The notes: generated by a model not told the origin, from the sequence alone. Positions 25,764 through 37,797 are shown, counted from the first letter of the stretch. The stretch is DNA of 64,000 bases from Engraulis encrasicolus (GCF_034702125.1 NC_085865.1:27457040-27521039), one strand, 5' to 3'. Numbers and translations are program-made.

Positions 25764-26829
25764 AAATTTTGCATGACATGGACTACCGATCTGCATATGG
25801 ATACAATTACATTGTGTAAGACTTACATGAAGTGTATTGTGTGCACAATGGTTTGTCCCTTATTGTCCTCATTAAGATTCCTCCTCTTTTCAAGGAGATT
25901 TCAATTCACTGCATCATTAGAACTTTTCAAAAGCTTTTTTTGTATAGAACATGTATACTCATGTTACCGCTTCATCACACGTAACTGTTGTTACACAAAC
26001 ACGGCATACATCATTCACTCACATACCCCCTAGACACTTTAATTGTTGATTTTTGTGAATGTCAATAAATAATCTTGAACTTTGAATTTTGTTGTGGTCT
26101 CCCTTTCATGTTACTTCCCCTAACGAGCCAGGTCGTAACATAAGCAATTATTAGTCATAAAATTCCAGAATAAGCAAACAGTATAGCAAATTGTAATTAC
26201 TATATTTTTTGTAACAACTTTGTAACAAGCAGAGAACACAAACACTGTACACTAATATTCAGTTATTTTCAGGCAACACTGTCACTACACCCTAAACTGT
26301 GGAGGTGCACGATATGCAAGATCTCTCTCTCTTTCTCTGCATCTTGACAACACTGAAGCATGATGTCTACCGTGCCAGAAATAGCCAATAAGAGTAATGC
26401 GGCAGATGGATAAAAAATGGAAAACGTTAGTAATGTAATTAGGTGAGCTGTCAGAAAGCGAATTGAACAGCGAGTCTCGTTGTTGTAATTAAGCCTTAAA
26501 AAACATCACAAAGCCACAGCACGTGTAATTATCTGAGGCATTGCAATCACACGGCATTCTCAAAATGCAGCAGCTTCTGATTTTCTTATTACATTCTGAT
26601 TCACTGTAATCATATAAGAAGGCAGGGAGGAGGGAAGGCATATAGAGAAGCTTTGCACTGATTCTCTCTCTTTTTTTTTCAGTTTCCCTTTAAAATTATA
26701 CATGCAGAAATCTACTTTGGGTAATAAAGCAGCTGATGGAAAGTACCTCAATGTGAAAAGTACTTAAATGAAGATGATGACAATTACAGATGTGACCAAG
26801 AGACCACTTATGAGCGGTTGGGAATGGAA
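25764..26829. other. non-coding, no recognised feature
   Basis: An AATAAATAATCTTGAAC stretch near 26064 could be the 3' end of an old retroelement. Nothing else is recognised. Confidence 0.4.
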
Positions 26830-26953
<124 letters not shown>

Positions 26954-27093
26954 AATACATGCTTGCAATTGTAAATAATAGCACTAAAACCTTAAACACT
27001 AATAATTTAAAAATTGAGAGCAATTGGACATACTGGCCAGTCCATCTCCCAGTTAAATCTCTCTCTCACTCACTTATTCACTCTCACACACAC

Positions 27094-27098
27094 TCACA

Positions 27099-27170
<72 letters not shown>
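27094..27170. repeat. (CA)n microsatellite
   Basis: CA run preceded by CTCACA units. Confidence 0.96.
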
Positions 27171-27171
<1 letters not shown>

Positions 27172-27385
27172 TAGACAAATGTGTTTGCGTGTGTGCACAA
27201 ATGGGGAAAACACAGATCCTCCTTCACCAGTAGAGGGTTCCCACACACTGGAGAAGCGGATAACCCTGCCCCACATTTCAAAACTGTGACACTGCACTCA
27301 CACTGAAATCGTAAGAGTAAAGCTGACACAAAATGAAACATTCATCAACATCCCACAAAGACACAAACACTAAGGTCACACACTG

Positions 27386-27625
27386 ATGTTTGCTGAGAAA
27401 GCCTGGCTCTCAGTCACTCTAATTCATCCCAAAGGTGTTCTATCGGGTTCAGGTTAGGATTCTGTGCAGAGCAGTCAAGTTCATCCATATCATACTCTGT
27501 CATCCATGTCTTTATCCAGTTATCAAGATGAAGGAGCGTGCTCCTAACTATCCCCAACATAATGTTGGGAGCATGGAATTGTCCAAAATGTTTTGGTCTC
27601 CTGAGGATAACGTATCAGGATAGTG
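27386..27625 (-). pseudogene. Tc1/mariner transposase fragment
   Basis: Read on the minus strand, the segment gives ILDNSMLPT, then IKTWMTEYDMDELDCSAQNP and NLNPIEHLWDELE followed by a stop, then LRARLSQQTSV. This is the C-terminal part of a Tc1-like transposase. The family motif is SPDLNPIEHLWDELE, whose glutamate is the last residue of the DDE catalytic triad. The in-frame stop and loss of the rest make it a dead relic. Confidence 0.8.
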
Positions 27626-30087
27626 TGTATCAGACCATTTACACAATGTTAATGATAAATAGGCTCAATAATTTTTGAGTGCAGTTTCTTATGGTTTTAC
27701 AGAATGACTATGGGAAAATACATGTAGATAGGCCTACATTCTCAAGCTCCAACAGGCAAGGACATTTCAAAATTAATAGCAACTGTTTATGTCTGCGATT
27801 TCTAATCACCTATGTCACACTGTGACGCACTGATGGGACGTGAAACATGATCATCCACAAAACATGAAACACTGTTAACTGTTTTCAAATACCTATTTTT
27901 CAACATGAACATTCCAATCTTTCACATGACGCCATGTTCCACTTGAATACTGGAACAGATAAATGACCGGTCGCTAATGAGGATTTCACAAGATTAACAA
28001 ACTGTTGGAGACTTAATTGGACGTCCACCACACAATATGTTGCTTTGGCAACCCCCTCTAAGAGAAACATGTTACTCTTGAAATAGGAGGGGGAAAAATG
28101 CTGGAGGTCAAAGGTTACAGTTCTGAGAGAACTACACGAGAGAGAAGTGTTATGAAAGAAATAAATTCATTCTCTTCACATAGTCGGTGAGAGGTTTGTG
28201 TGTGAACACATTATTGGTTTCAAAAAGCAGCCATGGCGCCCTGAAGGGGTTTGACCTTGGCTGCAACCAATGACCTTGTTTGTGTTAAAACGTTCTAATC
28301 ACAATAACGGTCCTACTCCATCCTGTCCTCTATAGAAGCTATACTGTACATCGTCACTGTTAATTTCCCACTCACAGAAAGTGAAGGGGAGCAGCCAATA
28401 GTTTTCAAGGAATGCAGGCAGTTCATGGAAGGCCATGTTCCCAGCCATGTCCGAGTTCCCATTTGCCATTTAGGTATAATCGCATGTGCCCACCCATATG
28501 TGGATGCCATTACATAAATAACTGTGTGGGCAGACAACTGCATGCCAGCCAAATCAAATTACCTGAGTTACACAAGAACCCACAGGGGTAAATTGCACCC
28601 ATCTGTTGTGGAATTATCTTCGGAAGGGTGGGTAGAGATTTTAAGGCTGCAATGATGTAATGGCACGACGTCTAATTTTAGTGTCAAATTTAAGTTAACT
28701 GTTACATTGCTTTTTGCTTTATGACACAGATGACTATTTTAGATTTGGATAATATTCTAATGTATAGTGTTATTGTTGCAGTAATTACAGCTGTCTCTCT
28801 GTCTGCATTGAAAATGCTTTTAAAATCGTACTTGTCAAATGTTAGCTGTTTTGACATCAGTAATATCCTTATATTATTAAATTATCTATCCAGTCAACCT
28901 GACATATTTGTGTACAATCAATCGATCAGATTATCAATCAATCAATCAATCAATCAATCAACCAATCAATCAATCAATGTATCAATTTTTAACATACTTA
29001 CTTGAACATACTTCCCCTCTTTCTTCCTGAAGTATCTGGAAAATCTTGACATCATAAAAACTGTACCTTTGCAACAATTCCTATTTCAGATTCATAGTCC
29101 TACTGTCCAAATTGTTTTTTCACACAGTGCAAATGTGTTTACACAGCTTATGTAAGAGCCCGCAATAAATGACTTCAGAGCAATTATCCTGATCTACATG
29201 GCCAATTTGATGAGAACTGCTCAAAAAAGTCCCTTCAGGGACAAACTAATGGAAGTGTTTTCTCACTGTAATAGAAATCTATCAAGTTCTAGCAGCGTTG
29301 ACTTTCCAATCCCATTTCTTGCATAACAGGCACAAATGGTCTATACAACTTCAAATATATCATTGTGAGATCAACTTTTTTGCTTATATGGCCCTTTAAA
29401 AGACACAAGCGAACCCCCAGAATCATTACTACTGATGTGGAGCAGGATTTAAACCCCTTGCACAGATTATGCTCCAGTTCTAAAATTAATCCTTGTGTGT
29501 GTGAGTGAAAACTAAGGTGCGATTCATCCTGTAGTAGACTAATGGCTGTAGTGCTTGTGGGGAATATTAACACGGCATGTGAATGTGGGGTCAGTAAGTC
29601 TCTTCCTCGTGCACATTTTCTCTTCCCATGGGTCCAGAGGGTTTGTAAAGCACATGCTAGTGCTTGTGCAGCCAGACCTGTTACCCCGTTAAGGGAATCT
29701 TTACTTCATGCTATACCGTAAATGTAGCCGGGCCACGTCCTCCTAGTGAGTCAGGAGCAATACAAATATCGTTTCTGACCTCCGAAGAAATCGGGAACTC
29801 CACCCACTTTCTCGGGAAGCAATCAACTTTGAGCTGCTCCAGCAGCCCTGGGAAGAGACTTGTTCAAGGCAGTGACGTGGTTTAAAAAAAGACATTTAAA
29901 CTTCTGCACAGCCTTTTCTGGCCTCGACCAGTAGCAAGGGAGGCAGGTCAACCATGCAGTCTGCAAAACATTAATTGTTATGCTCTAAGTCAGACCAAGT
30001 CTCGATTTGAAAGTTGATGATAATCAGGCTATTGCATATGAGCCTATTAATGGCACATTCACGTGTCACTGTCTAATTATTGTAAGT
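27626..30087. other. non-coding; (AATC)n at 28918-28978
   Basis: An AATC tetranucleotide run lies at 28918-28978. No gene, RNA or bounded element is recognised in the remainder. Confidence 0.5.
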
Positions 30088-30360
30088 AATGGGAGCTTGC
30101 GTAAATTCTACCAGGGAGACTCGAATTTCTCGGCTGTCAAACTTAGCCTACTAGGCCAACCAACAAATCTTCCTTTTGACAGATCATACATGCGTCATCA
30201 TTGCCCAGGATCGCCAACCAATCGCAACGCGAGATTGGGGGTTCCCCCGTTACGCGTCACTCATGCATCGTTACCTCTCAGCCAATGGATCACATTCACG
30301 TTTGTTTAAATAGCTGTCACTCATTCTGTTCTCTGCTTTTCAGTTAAGCCGATTTTGAAG
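30088..30360 (+). repeat. Ngaro repeat A1
   Basis: Left split direct repeat, identical to 35212-35484. A TATA-like TTTAAATAG lies near its right end (30302-30310), so transcription may start inside A1; this is an inference. Confidence 0.9.
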
Positions 30361-31641
30361 TGGCTGTCCGGCGTTTTCGTTATCAAACATTCTGTTTATT
30401 TCTACCTGGTTACTTGATAACTCCTCACCTTGCCGTTGCTGGGATGGGATTTCCAACCGCTCAAACGCGTGGCACGCAATCGGTGCTTTTTAACAGCCTA
30501 ATCATTTTCTCGCAAGGCTTCAATCAATTTGTTTGGCACGCCGCTCCCTGATTTCTTTGGATTTGCTTTTGAACTAGCCTGCCTGTGGATGGATTTCCCC
30601 GAACTGGTGTATTTCGTGAGTAACCTGGCGGCTTTCCCTTCACTTGCCCTGCGGACCCAGGGAACGTTTATCTCAGCGAATGACTATTTTTGCGGGGGAA
30701 TTGTTGTCCAGGCAAGTCGCCTCTTATGCCTCATACTCGGCTTGTTGCACTGTCTCGGATATCAGTATCGTCTGCCGCTGGTTGACTGATGGCCTACGTT
30801 TCGTTTGCGGTCATTTGGGAGAATTCCATGAACTGGTTGGAGTGACTTTTGGAACATTTGCTGGGGAAGGGCGGACTCGAAGTAACTGGGCCCGCGGTGC
30901 TCTCTCGTTGCGCCTCGCGCACTTAGCCAGCTTATCTGCTCAGCACATTTGTTTTTTCGGAGGCGTGATGGGTACTGCGAGTCACAATTTACTTGGTCCT
31001 CGTCGGCCTCATCTGCTGCGGATGGACTGGTGATTCGCTTGCCAATATTATAGAGCATTTATGAACCGGTCGGTGTGGCTTTTTTGGAACGTTTGCTGGG
31101 GATACAGATCTAAATGGGCTACTTATATATCGAAGCGCCTCGCCCGCATGCATAACCCACATTACCTTCTGTGTTGTTTCGTGCTACTGCCTGTCACGAC
31201 ACCGGACGGAGGACATTGCAGAGCCTTGCACTCGTTCTTAATTGTCCTGATTACAAACGTACTTCCTATGTTCCGGAGCGATGTTGCAAGGACCTCAGCC
31301 TACGGGCCGTAGCACCGCCTTCAGTTTTTCATTCACGTGGATTCCGGTCGTGCGTTCATCAGTTGCACCTGCCTATTTTCAATGTTCCGTTCAGTAGCCT
31401 ATGCCCACAACACGAGCATATTTTACGTTTTCGTTTGCATGGACTGGCCCATGTGGCGGTCTCGTTGACTTTTAAGAGTTATGACTTCGGTTCGTAGGCC
31501 TAGACTTCTGGATCGCACATTAAGCTTATGCGCGCGTGCCAATCATCACCTCATGTCATCGCACTGCCTGCAGTTTGTATTGATAAGTGTACCTTGCTTC
31601 CTCACTCCCGCTTCAAGTCATTCAGGGCTGGATTAAGTTAA

Positions 31642-31996
31642 AGGGACACTGTGTGAGATTTTTAGTTGTTTATTTCCAGACTTCATGCTGCCAGTTCACT
31701 AATTACCTTTTTTCATGAATACTTACCCCACCATCAAATTCCAAGTATTCCTTATGACTGAAAAATTGCACTTTTCTTACATGTAAGGGGGGATCTTCTC
31801 CATGGTCCACCATTTTTGAATTTACCAAATAGCAATTTTTAGCACCAAACAATGACTTTACTTGGACCATACTAGAAAATATTGTTTATTACATGGTAAA
31901 TGTTCATGTAAAGACCAAATTTGGCAATAGGCAGCTCAGTTTCAACGAGCAGCATAGTTGCATTTTTTTTTGGACCATTTCCTGCACAGTGTACCT
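31642..31996. mobile_element. TTAA-flanked MITE inside the Ngaro element
   Basis: The 355-bp element has ends AGGGACACTGTG and CACAGTGTACCT and is flanked on both sides by TTAA (31638-31641 and 31997-32000). A TTAA target is used by piggyBac and Kolobok elements. There is no coding capacity. It is nested in the Ngaro interior. Confidence 0.82.
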
Positions 31997-32439
31997 TTAA
32001 AGATCACGCGGGGCTTTCGGCCTGCGCCCGGTCGCATCGAGGGACATTGTAGCCGGTTGCAATGCCTTGTCTATTTCGAGTTATTCTGATCACAATGGGC
32101 TACATATACACCGTCCAAATTTAAGTAAATAAATGAGTGATATCCGTGGGAAGTACATCGATGATGACCGTTAATAATCATACTTAAATTATACATGAAA
32201 CTCTGCCCATGGAGTCCTGTCAGGGTTCTGATCCCATTGGTAGCCATCTATGGGCTAACCCTCTCACTCTGTACACCACTCGTGCCCTTAGGCTTCATTG
32301 GAATCGTCAGGGCGCTCGGACTGTGATGTGTCGTATTGTGTTTGTTTTCTCATATCTGGTGATGGTGGTCTCTGCTGCTTTCCCGTACACTTTCACATAC
32401 ACGTGCGCCTGCCGCTCCACGTAGGGCATACGCTACGTC

Positions 32440-32985
32440 ATGCACTGGGCATCGACCCCAACGTCGGACTGGGCATCAGCCCCAACGTCGGACTGGGCTC
32501 TGGCCCCAACGTCGGACTGGGCTCTGGCCCCAACGTCGGACTGGGCTCTGGCCCCAACGTCGGACTGGGCTCTGGCCCCAACGTCGGACTGGGCTCTGGC
32601 CCCAACGTCGGACTGGGCTCTGGCCCCAACGTCGGACTGGGCTCTGGCCCCAACGTCGGACTGGGCTCTGGCCCCGAAGATGGAATGGGCTCTGGCCCCG
32701 ACGACGGACTGGGCATCGGCCCCGACACTGGACTGGGCATCGGCCCCAACGTCATCCTGGGCCGGCGACTCTACATCATCCTGGGCCGGCGACTCTACAT
32801 CATCCTGGGCCGGCGACTCTACATCATCCTGGGCCGGCGACTCTACATCACCCTGGGCCGGCGACTCTACATCACCCTGGGCCGGCGACTCTACATCACC
32901 CTGGGCCGGCGACTCTACATCACCCTGGGCCGGCGACTCAACATCACCCTGGGCCGGCGACTCAACATCACCCTGGGCCGGCGCC
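32440..32985. repeat. 24-bp minisatellite, two unit types in phase
   Basis: About 24 units of 24 bp lie within the Ngaro interior. The first 14 are of the type CTGGGCTCTGGCCCCAACGT plus CGGA. The next 10 are of the type CTGGGCCGGCGACTCTACAT plus CATC or CACC. The register is kept across the switch. Because the period is divisible by three and the unit lacks stops, several frames stay open (for example 32298-33122 and 32440-33195, giving LGSGPNVG and LGRRLYIT repeats). I do not call these genes. Confidence 0.93.
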
Positions 32986-33260
32986 TCAGGGCTCGTGCAT
33001 CAACGGCACACCTCAGCATTGCCCTGGGCTGTCGCACCTCAACACCACGGCTCAACATCACAACTCGGCATCACAATGGGCCATCGCCTCAGCATCGCAC
33101 TGGGCTGTCGCCCCAACTTTAACGCCAGTCACCTGGTTGTATCGGTATCCTCATCCATCCTGCATGACAAACTTATCGCAGCTACCCACTGGTAGCGAGT
33201 AGGAGTTTATGTCTATTGTGATATGCCGTTTTTGTTCTGGTGCCGTTATTCAGTGATGTT

Positions 33261-34495
33261 TCAGCTTTCTGCTCTGTCCCTCTCAGGTCTCGGTAACCGG
33301 CTCTCCAACTCTCCTCTGTCGTAAGCTCGCACTTTCTGCATTCTCCTGACTAAGGTGCCACCCTTTTTTATTGCTAGTCTAATCATGTAGTTACCGCAAG
33401 TTGTTTCTCTCAACCAACCAGGGCATCCGCCCCACTGCCTGTGTCCATGCCTGCTTTGCACAAGCATTCACCGCGCCACACCGCGTAGGTGTTTATCATA
33501 ACTGACATGGTGTTATTATTCTTGGTCGAGATGTTTTCTTGGTGTTTCATTCATTGTTCGTTTCAGCTACAAGCTCTGCTCTCTCCCTCTCTTAGGTCAT
33601 GATTACCAGTTGTCTGCCGAGTCTCCTCTGTTTTAACCTGACCTTTCTGCTATCCTGGCCGAGGTGCTCGTCTTTTAATGTTAGCCACTCATGCTTTGTC
33701 TAAAGCTGTCTCTCTCACCACTCTGGGCAGACGCCCGCATAGTGCAGGCTTTCAGCCGCTGGTCTGACGCAGTGCGTTTTGCATTCGGCTCATTCCTCGC
33801 TTTGTCATCTGGCTCAGTGTACTGTTTCTGTTCTGTTAACTCTGTTTCGTTCTTCTCGTTCCTCGCCCAAGAGGTATACAGCACGCTCGTTCAGAATCGG
33901 CGTGGCCACCACGGCCGCTAAGCGGGGTCTGTCCCCTACTGCGATCAAGGCGCTGGGCCGTTGGTCGTCTGGCGCATACGCTTCCTGCATTTGCCTCACT
34001 CCTCATCACGTCGTTGAAGCATGCTATATCTGGTCTGTAACTTTATGTTTTCTATTCTCATTTCTGGTGACGGTGGTATTTTGCTGCACCGGCGGCATTC
34101 ACTCCATCTCTTGGGGGGCTATCGCTCCGGTCACCCGGTCATGTCTGTATTCTATCCTTCTCTCATCTATCAGATCGATTTTATAGTGGTCTGTAAGCCT
34201 GTTATCTCTATATTTCGTAACATTGAACCAGCCTAGTTGCCATGGTTGTTTATCTATGATGTCAACTATCATACCACATATTATAGCCTACATTCATTCA
34301 TCCATCCATTCATTTACTCATTCATCACCATGTTCTACTCTCTCTCCTAGGTCACGATTCCGGCTCTCTACCTACTGTCATAATCTAAGTTTTCAGCGCT
34401 TTCCTGACCAAGGTGCATCTATCAATCAAATCATAACGCTCTGCTGTGTCTCTGCTCTCAGCGCATCCGCGCCATGTCTTCTCGCATAGCCTAAG
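33261..34495 (+). repeat. diverged internal duplications in the Ngaro interior
   Basis: Three related blocks begin near 33261, 33565 and 34318. Each runs from a CTCTCTCC(C/T) or CCTCTC(A/T)GGTC stretch, through CTCCTCTG and TTTCTG, to a CTGACC/CTGGCC-AAGGTG or GAGGTG segment. They look like old duplications within the element. Confidence 0.5.
33860..34021 (+). pseudogene. tyrosine recombinase C-terminal remnant
   Basis: The frame reads YTARSFRIGVATTAAKRG, then IKALGRWSSGAYASCI. This matches the C-terminal catalytic block of DIRS/Ngaro recombinases, whose usual form is HSFRIGAAT...LGRWSS..Y. The second catalytic arginine (SFR), the W of LGRW and the nucleophile tyrosine (AY) are present. The conserved catalytic His before SFR is Arg here (CGC instead of CAC). 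The rest of the recombinase is absent, so it is inactive. The frame stays open to 34186. Confidence 0.8.
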
Positions 34496-34637
34496 GTACC
34501 GACATTATCATCACCATCATCATCACAGGCTTCATGCCTCCGCTAGACCACCGCCCATAAGCTTAAGCCTTAGAACATCCCTATCATTTATAATCTCATT
34601 TAATCTATCATCATTTGTCTTCCAACACCTATCACTT

Positions 34638-34880
34638 ATCACTCATCATCATCATTATTATTATTATCATTGTAATCATTGTCGTCATTGTCATCGTTAT
34701 CATTATCATCTTTATCATCATCATTGTTATCATCGTCATCATTATCATCATTGTCATCATTATCGTCATTGTCATCATTATCATTATCATTATCATCATT
34801 GTCATCATTATCGTCATCATTGCCATTGTCATCATTGTCATTGTCATCATTATCATCATTATCATTATCATCATCATCTC
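34638..34880. repeat. (ATC)n/(ATT)n imperfect microsatellite
   Basis: About 240 bp of mixed ATC, ATT and GTC trinucleotides inside the Ngaro element, producing spurious poly-Ile/Ser/His frames. Confidence 0.93.
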
Positions 34881-35005
34881 ATCATCATCACCTATCATCC
34901 TTCATCTTCCGTCTATCATCAATCAATCATCTAACTAACTTTTCATGTCTTTCAGATGGTGTCTCCTTGTAAGCGGTAGGTGAGTTCACTTCTAATCTCT
35001 ATTTT

Positions 35006-35217
35006 GGGGCAGGCTACGCCCGCCTCCATCTCCGCTGGAGGATATGCTGTCCTATCCCGGAGTTCAACGCGAAGACGGGAACCTTCGCCAAACTGATTCA
35101 TGCATTTTATCAAGTGTTATTGTTCGCCAAACTTTTATGCATTCCTGTATCATGTCTAATGTTCAATAAATGTTAATAACGTTCGTTTGCCTCTCGAGTC
35201 TTCATGGTAGAAATGGG
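35006..35217 (+). repeat. Ngaro repeat B1
   Basis: Identical to 35533-35744. It contains an AATAAA polyadenylation signal at 35165-35170 and overlaps A2 by the six-base core AATGGG. Confidence 0.9.
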
Positions 35218-35484
35218 AGCTTGCGTAAATTCTACCAGGGAGACTCGAATTTCTCGGCTGTCAAACTTAGCCTACTAGGCCAACCAACAAATCTTCCTTT
35301 TGACAGATCATACATGCGTCATCATTGCCCAGGATCGCCAACCAATCGCAACGCGAGATTGGGGGTTCCCCCGTTACGCGTCACTCATGCATCGTTACCT
35401 CTCAGCCAATGGATCACATTCACGTTTGTTTAAATAGCTGTCACTCATTCTGTTCTCTGCTTTTCAGTTAAGCCGATTTTGAAG
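35212..35484 (+). repeat. Ngaro repeat A2
   Basis: Identical to A1 over 273 bp. The TATA-like TTTAAATAG is repeated here. Confidence 0.9.
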
Positions 35485-35532
35485 CCACCACCACCCCTCC
35501 GTCCACCGTCACCAGAGGTTCCCGTCTGTTAG

Positions 35533-35744
35533 GGGGCAGGCTACGCCCGCCTCCATCTCCGCTGGAGGATATGCTGTCCTATCCCGGAGTTCAACGCGAA
35601 GACGGGAACCTTCGCCAAACTGATTCATGCATTTTATCAAGTGTTATTGTTCGCCAAACTTTTATGCATTCCTGTATCATGTCTAATGTTCAATAAATGT
35701 TAATAACGTTCGTTTGCCTCTCGAGTCTTCATGGTAGAAATGGG
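35533..35744 (+). repeat. Ngaro repeat B2
   Basis: Identical to B1, with AATAAA at 35692-35697. It ends in the AATGGG core, which marks the right end of the element. A 48-bp spacer separates it from A2. Confidence 0.9.
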
Positions 35745-35768
35745 CAGAGTAACATGAGCCACTTTTAA

Positions 35769-37588
35769 CACATTGAGTACCGACGACGTAATAATGCGTT
35801 TTTCACGCCCATGCGTTGTATACCAAAACGCAAAAATACGTTTTTGCATTTAAATATCATATTTTGAATCTACACCCTTCAATGGACAATATATGTGATT
35901 TTGGTAGCTCTGTGATGGACATAAATGACAACATTTGCAGTCCAAAGTTGTTTGATTGTTATGATGTTTGAGTGTTATGATTTGGATATTTTAATTTAAC
36001 TTACCAAGATGTCTGGAAGCCAACCCATGTCGCCTATCGCGCTGCCTGCATTGATTTCCCTAGTACGGTCACTGTAGCATCTGTTGTCTCTGACTTCACG
36101 CAATAGGTAAACACCATTGTATAGTGCCTGGAGTGTCTTGAACTTTCTGGACTTGCTAGACCTTTACCAGATCCTTGGATCCAAATGGCACCCGATATGT
36201 AATTGCAGTAATGCGCTCCGATTTGGACGTTTGATCGCCAAAAAGATAAGTTTCTGTGTCTTCCTGTATGTGAGAAGCCAGAAGCTAGCATGGCTACATA
36301 TCATGATTCCCTGATTGTCGCTCCCAACGCAGGACGCTCCCCTGTCGGCTCGCTCCCACTAGCCAGACTATCGATCCGGGTGGGACTACACGTCCGGGAG
36401 TGATAGAAACACCTGGGACTACACGTCCGGGAGCGATCTCAGCTGGGAGTGTCCATCTGCCACCGCATATGATTCGGGTCGGATGGGCTAGGCTACATCT
36501 AAGCATCATATCATTTGGATTTGTTGTCAATGTTGGGCTATTATTTCGGGAGTCATCGGGAGCTATTTTAGCAAATGTCTCACCCTCTGCATGTGTGCAA
36601 AGAGTTTGTGATCAGTCCACGTGAAAAACGGGGATTTCAAAGGGCATCGATTGCTGGTGTCGTAGTGTGACAGAGCAGGAGGTGTGCTGCCGTATTCGTG
36701 AATCGTGCTATGTTGTTGTTTCCCTAGTAGCCTACGATCGGTAGCGTGTATTGTGTCTGACTTCACGCAATAGGTAAACACAGAGACCATTGTATATCGT
36801 GCCAGGAGTATCTTGAACTTTCTGGGCTTGCTACCTAGACCTTTACCAGCTCCTTGGATCAAAATGGCACCCGAATTGTAATTGGAGTAATGCGCTCCGA
36901 TTTAGAAGTTTGATCGCCAACCAGATAAGTTTATTTGATTATTCACCCCTATGTTGAACTGTCTTCCTGTATGTGAAAAGCCAGAAGCTAGCATAGATGG
37001 CTACATATGGATCGGATGGGCTACATCTAAGCATCATATCATTGGGATTTGTTGTCAATGTTGGGCTATTATTTCGGGAGTCATCGGGAACTATTTTAGC
37101 AAATGTCCGACCTTCTGCATGTGTGCAAAGAGCTTGTGTTCAGTCTGTGTGAAAAACGTGGATTTCGAAGGGCATTGATTGCCAGTGTCGTAATGGTTTA
37201 GAGCAGGAGGTGTGTCTTGACGTGCAGGAAGATGTGTGTCAGAGCTAACCTTGCACCAAATTGTGATTAAAACCAACTCATCCCCTTTCAAACTCGTCAC
37301 ATTCTGAAGAAGCGCACCCTTCACAAAAACCTCAATATCTCCGATTGTAGCTGAATTCCATGGATACCCACTTCGGTTTAGCGTGGGTTTACTCGGCAAT
37401 AAAAGCTCGTAGAGACACACAGTTTTCACCTACTAAGAGGGCAGCGTCTCCACTTTCAAACGAGTCATAACATATTTCAGTGGCCCTATCACATAATAAG
37501 CTGTGAGTCTACAAAAAAACGTAAAAAAGGGCTTAGAACGCTGGTATTCTACGACATAATTCCGTGAGCACCGCCGGTATTCAATGTG
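35769..37588. mobile_element. TTAA-flanked DNA transposon with internal duplication, 1820 bp
   Basis: The left end is CACATTGAGTACCG and the right end in reverse complement is CACATTGAATACCG. Both are flanked by TTAA (35765-35768 and 37589-37592), pointing to a Kolobok- or piggyBac-like element. Inside, a segment from about 36055 to 36690 is repeated from about 36718 to 37212. The first copy carries about 170 extra bases that themselves contain two GGGACTACACGTCCGGGAG units. No transposase is recognised, so it is non-autonomous. Confidence 0.78.
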
Positions 37589-37797
37589 TTAACATGTTAG
37601 TAAAGAATACCTGTTGTAGTATGTTATAGTTAAGACGTTTTCCCCGGAATGGGGAATTGTAGCCTGGGCGAAAGCCGGCTGTCAAACAGTCTGGATCAAG
37701 CTAAGAGGAATCCGCTTTCATGGAGGGTGGGAGATGGTCTGTTCCGAATTGAAATTCAAATTTAAATTGTGCATTATTAGCATTACTGTAACGATAC

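Larger units (their letters stand above)
30088..35744 (+). mobile_element. Ngaro-like tyrosine-recombinase retroelement, non-autonomous
   Basis: Two pairs of identical repeats are interleaved: A1 (30088-30360), B1 (35006-35217), A2 (35212-35484), B2 (35533-35744). A1 equals A2 (273 bp) and B1 equals B2 (212 bp) by eye. A1-internal-B1-A2-B2 is the split-direct-repeat layout known for Ngaro and VIPER members of the DIRS order. The core AATGGG is found at the left end, at the B1/A2 junction and at the right end, as expected for the recombination site. No target duplication is seen, also as expected. The 4.6 kb interior has a tyrosine-recombinase remnant (33860-34021) but no reverse transcriptase, RNase H or gag that I can recognise. 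It is therefore a non-autonomous derivative. Confidence 0.85.

Noticed and set aside
30007..31497. Several 60-130 codon frames in the left Ngaro interior as gag or RT
   Set aside because: No zinc knuckle, no YxDD-type motif and no other retroelement signature could be found in them.
32298..33195. Overlapping frames of 274 and 251 codons with octapeptide repeats
   Set aside because: They are open only because the 24-bp repeat has no stop in these frames. Codons outside the repeat show no known domain.
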